A DNA stretch of 5,575 nucleotides. Origin: Acidobacteriota bacterium. GTDB taxonomy: Bacteria; Acidobacteriota; Blastocatellia; Pyrinomonadales; Pyrinomonadaceae. Shown here one piece after another: positions 5,418 through 5,575 of this stretch (positions are counted from its first letter, which is position 1; every line of letters starts with the position of its first letter). Both the position numbers and the translations under genes were made by a program. A model generated the notes under the pieces. The model was not told the DNA's origin, did not search any database, and worked only from the letters and a program-made list of their open reading frames with translations. The DNA is taken from the NCBI GenBank assembly GCA_013140875.1, contig JABFSB010000276.1, positions 1-5,575 of the forward strand. Direction: 5' to 3'.

Positions 5418-5575
5418 TTATTTATGCAGAAGGCCCGCACGCAGTAAGGGCCTAACATCCAACCCATGCAGAAGCCCGCGCGTTAGCAAGGGCGTAACAT
5501 CCAACGTCGAATATAGCGCCCTTGCTAACGCGCGGGCTTCTGCATCGTTTTCTAATACAGATACGAGCTCTGCGT
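5418..5575 (-). CDS. Possible 3' end of a gene entering from the right edge (doubtful)
   Basis: The minus-strand frame ending in TAA (5418-5420) stays open to the window edge for 52 codons. It would end in two similar peptides, LDVTPLLTRGLLHG and LDVRPLLRAGLLHK, made by the 42-bp repeats. In favour: the repeat period is a multiple of three, the gaps between units cancel so the frame is kept, and a terminator-like hairpin follows 19 bp downstream. Against: nearly all of the peptide is repeat-derived, and GC-rich repeats are often open by chance. A competing minus-strand frame stops much earlier (TAG at 5552-5554). Confidence 0.2.
   Translation of the reverse strand, partial: AELVSVLENDAEARALARALYSTLDVTPLLTRGLLHGLDVRPLLRAGLLHK
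5424..5505. repeat. Two tandem 40-bp repeat units, period 42
   Basis: Unit A is 5424-5463 and unit B 5466-5505. Both begin ATGCAGAAG and end TAACATCCAAC; the centre differs by a few substitutions and one compensating gap in each. Each unit can form its own short stem: GGCCC/GGGCC (5432-5436 with 5448-5452) in A and GCCC/GGGC (5474-5477 with 5490-5493) in B. Such units resemble dispersed REP-like intergenic repeats, though I cannot test copy number here. Confidence 0.8.
5466..5545. repeat. Perfect 29-bp inverted repeat with 22-nt loop
   Basis: Bases 5466-5494 are the exact reverse complement of 5517-5545, separated by 5495-5516. The right arm is a third, inverted and truncated copy of the 40-bp unit: it keeps the ATGCAGAAG end and lacks the TAACATCCAAC end. 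In RNA or single-stranded DNA it would form a very stable cruciform or hairpin. The head-to-head layout matches BIME-type REP pairs. It could also act as a bidirectional transcription block. Confidence 0.9.

Noticed and set aside
5424..5545. CRISPR array
   Set aside because: The direct units are separated by only 2 bp and the third copy is inverted, so there are no spacers.
5446..5545. Integron attC site (GCCTAAC fits RYYYAAC, with GTTAGC nearby)
   Set aside because: The GTTAGCA at 5482 does not fit GTTRRRY, the inner pairing sites are missing, and the structure is fully explained by inverted repeat units.

Overview
The window looks like a chromosomal stretch from an Acidobacteriota-type bacterium, possibly Blastocatellia. 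This is a guess from protein style, the scarcity of strong Shine-Dalgarno sequences and the kind of dispersed GC-rich repeats. Nothing here (no rRNA, no marker gene) proves it. The DNA is densely coding: six complete genes, all apparently intact, with no transposase, phage gene, tRNA, rRNA or CRISPR array.

Left part (1-2208): a leftward gene (13-870) encodes a secreted lipoprotein-like protein. Its C-terminal half carries a His/Cys motif pair resembling the catalytic dyad of clan CD (caspase/CHAT/gingipain) peptidases. It is divergent, across only 31 bp, from a rightward pair (902-1429 and 1429-2208) that overlaps by one base (TAGTG). The pair encodes a membrane-anchored TPR-like protein and a six-helix membrane protein of unknown function.

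Middle (2209-3796): a short intergenic segment holds five tandem heptamers (TATTCGY type) and a TTCGAA hairpin. It is followed by a 500-residue exported protein that looks like two LolA/LolB/RseB-type domains joined by a charged linker.

Right part (3797-5575): a leftward operon encodes an ECF sigma factor (4694-5326) and, 14 bp downstream, a one-helix membrane protein (3828-4679) with an anti-sigma-like cytosolic segment and a C-terminal PDZ domain on the far side of the membrane. Upstream of the sigma gene there is a good candidate ECF promoter (GCAAC, 16 bp, CGTG), suggesting autoregulation. It is entangled with a GC-rich terminator-like hairpin. The last 150 bp hold a repeat cluster: two 40-bp units in tandem (period 42) and an inverted partial copy that makes a perfect 29-bp inverted repeat.

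The common theme is the cell envelope: exported or membrane proteins and an envelope-stress type sigma/anti-sigma module. The points most worth following are the PDZ-fused anti-sigma protein with an in-frame DNA repeat in its linker, the His/Cys lipoprotein, and the terminal repeat cluster.
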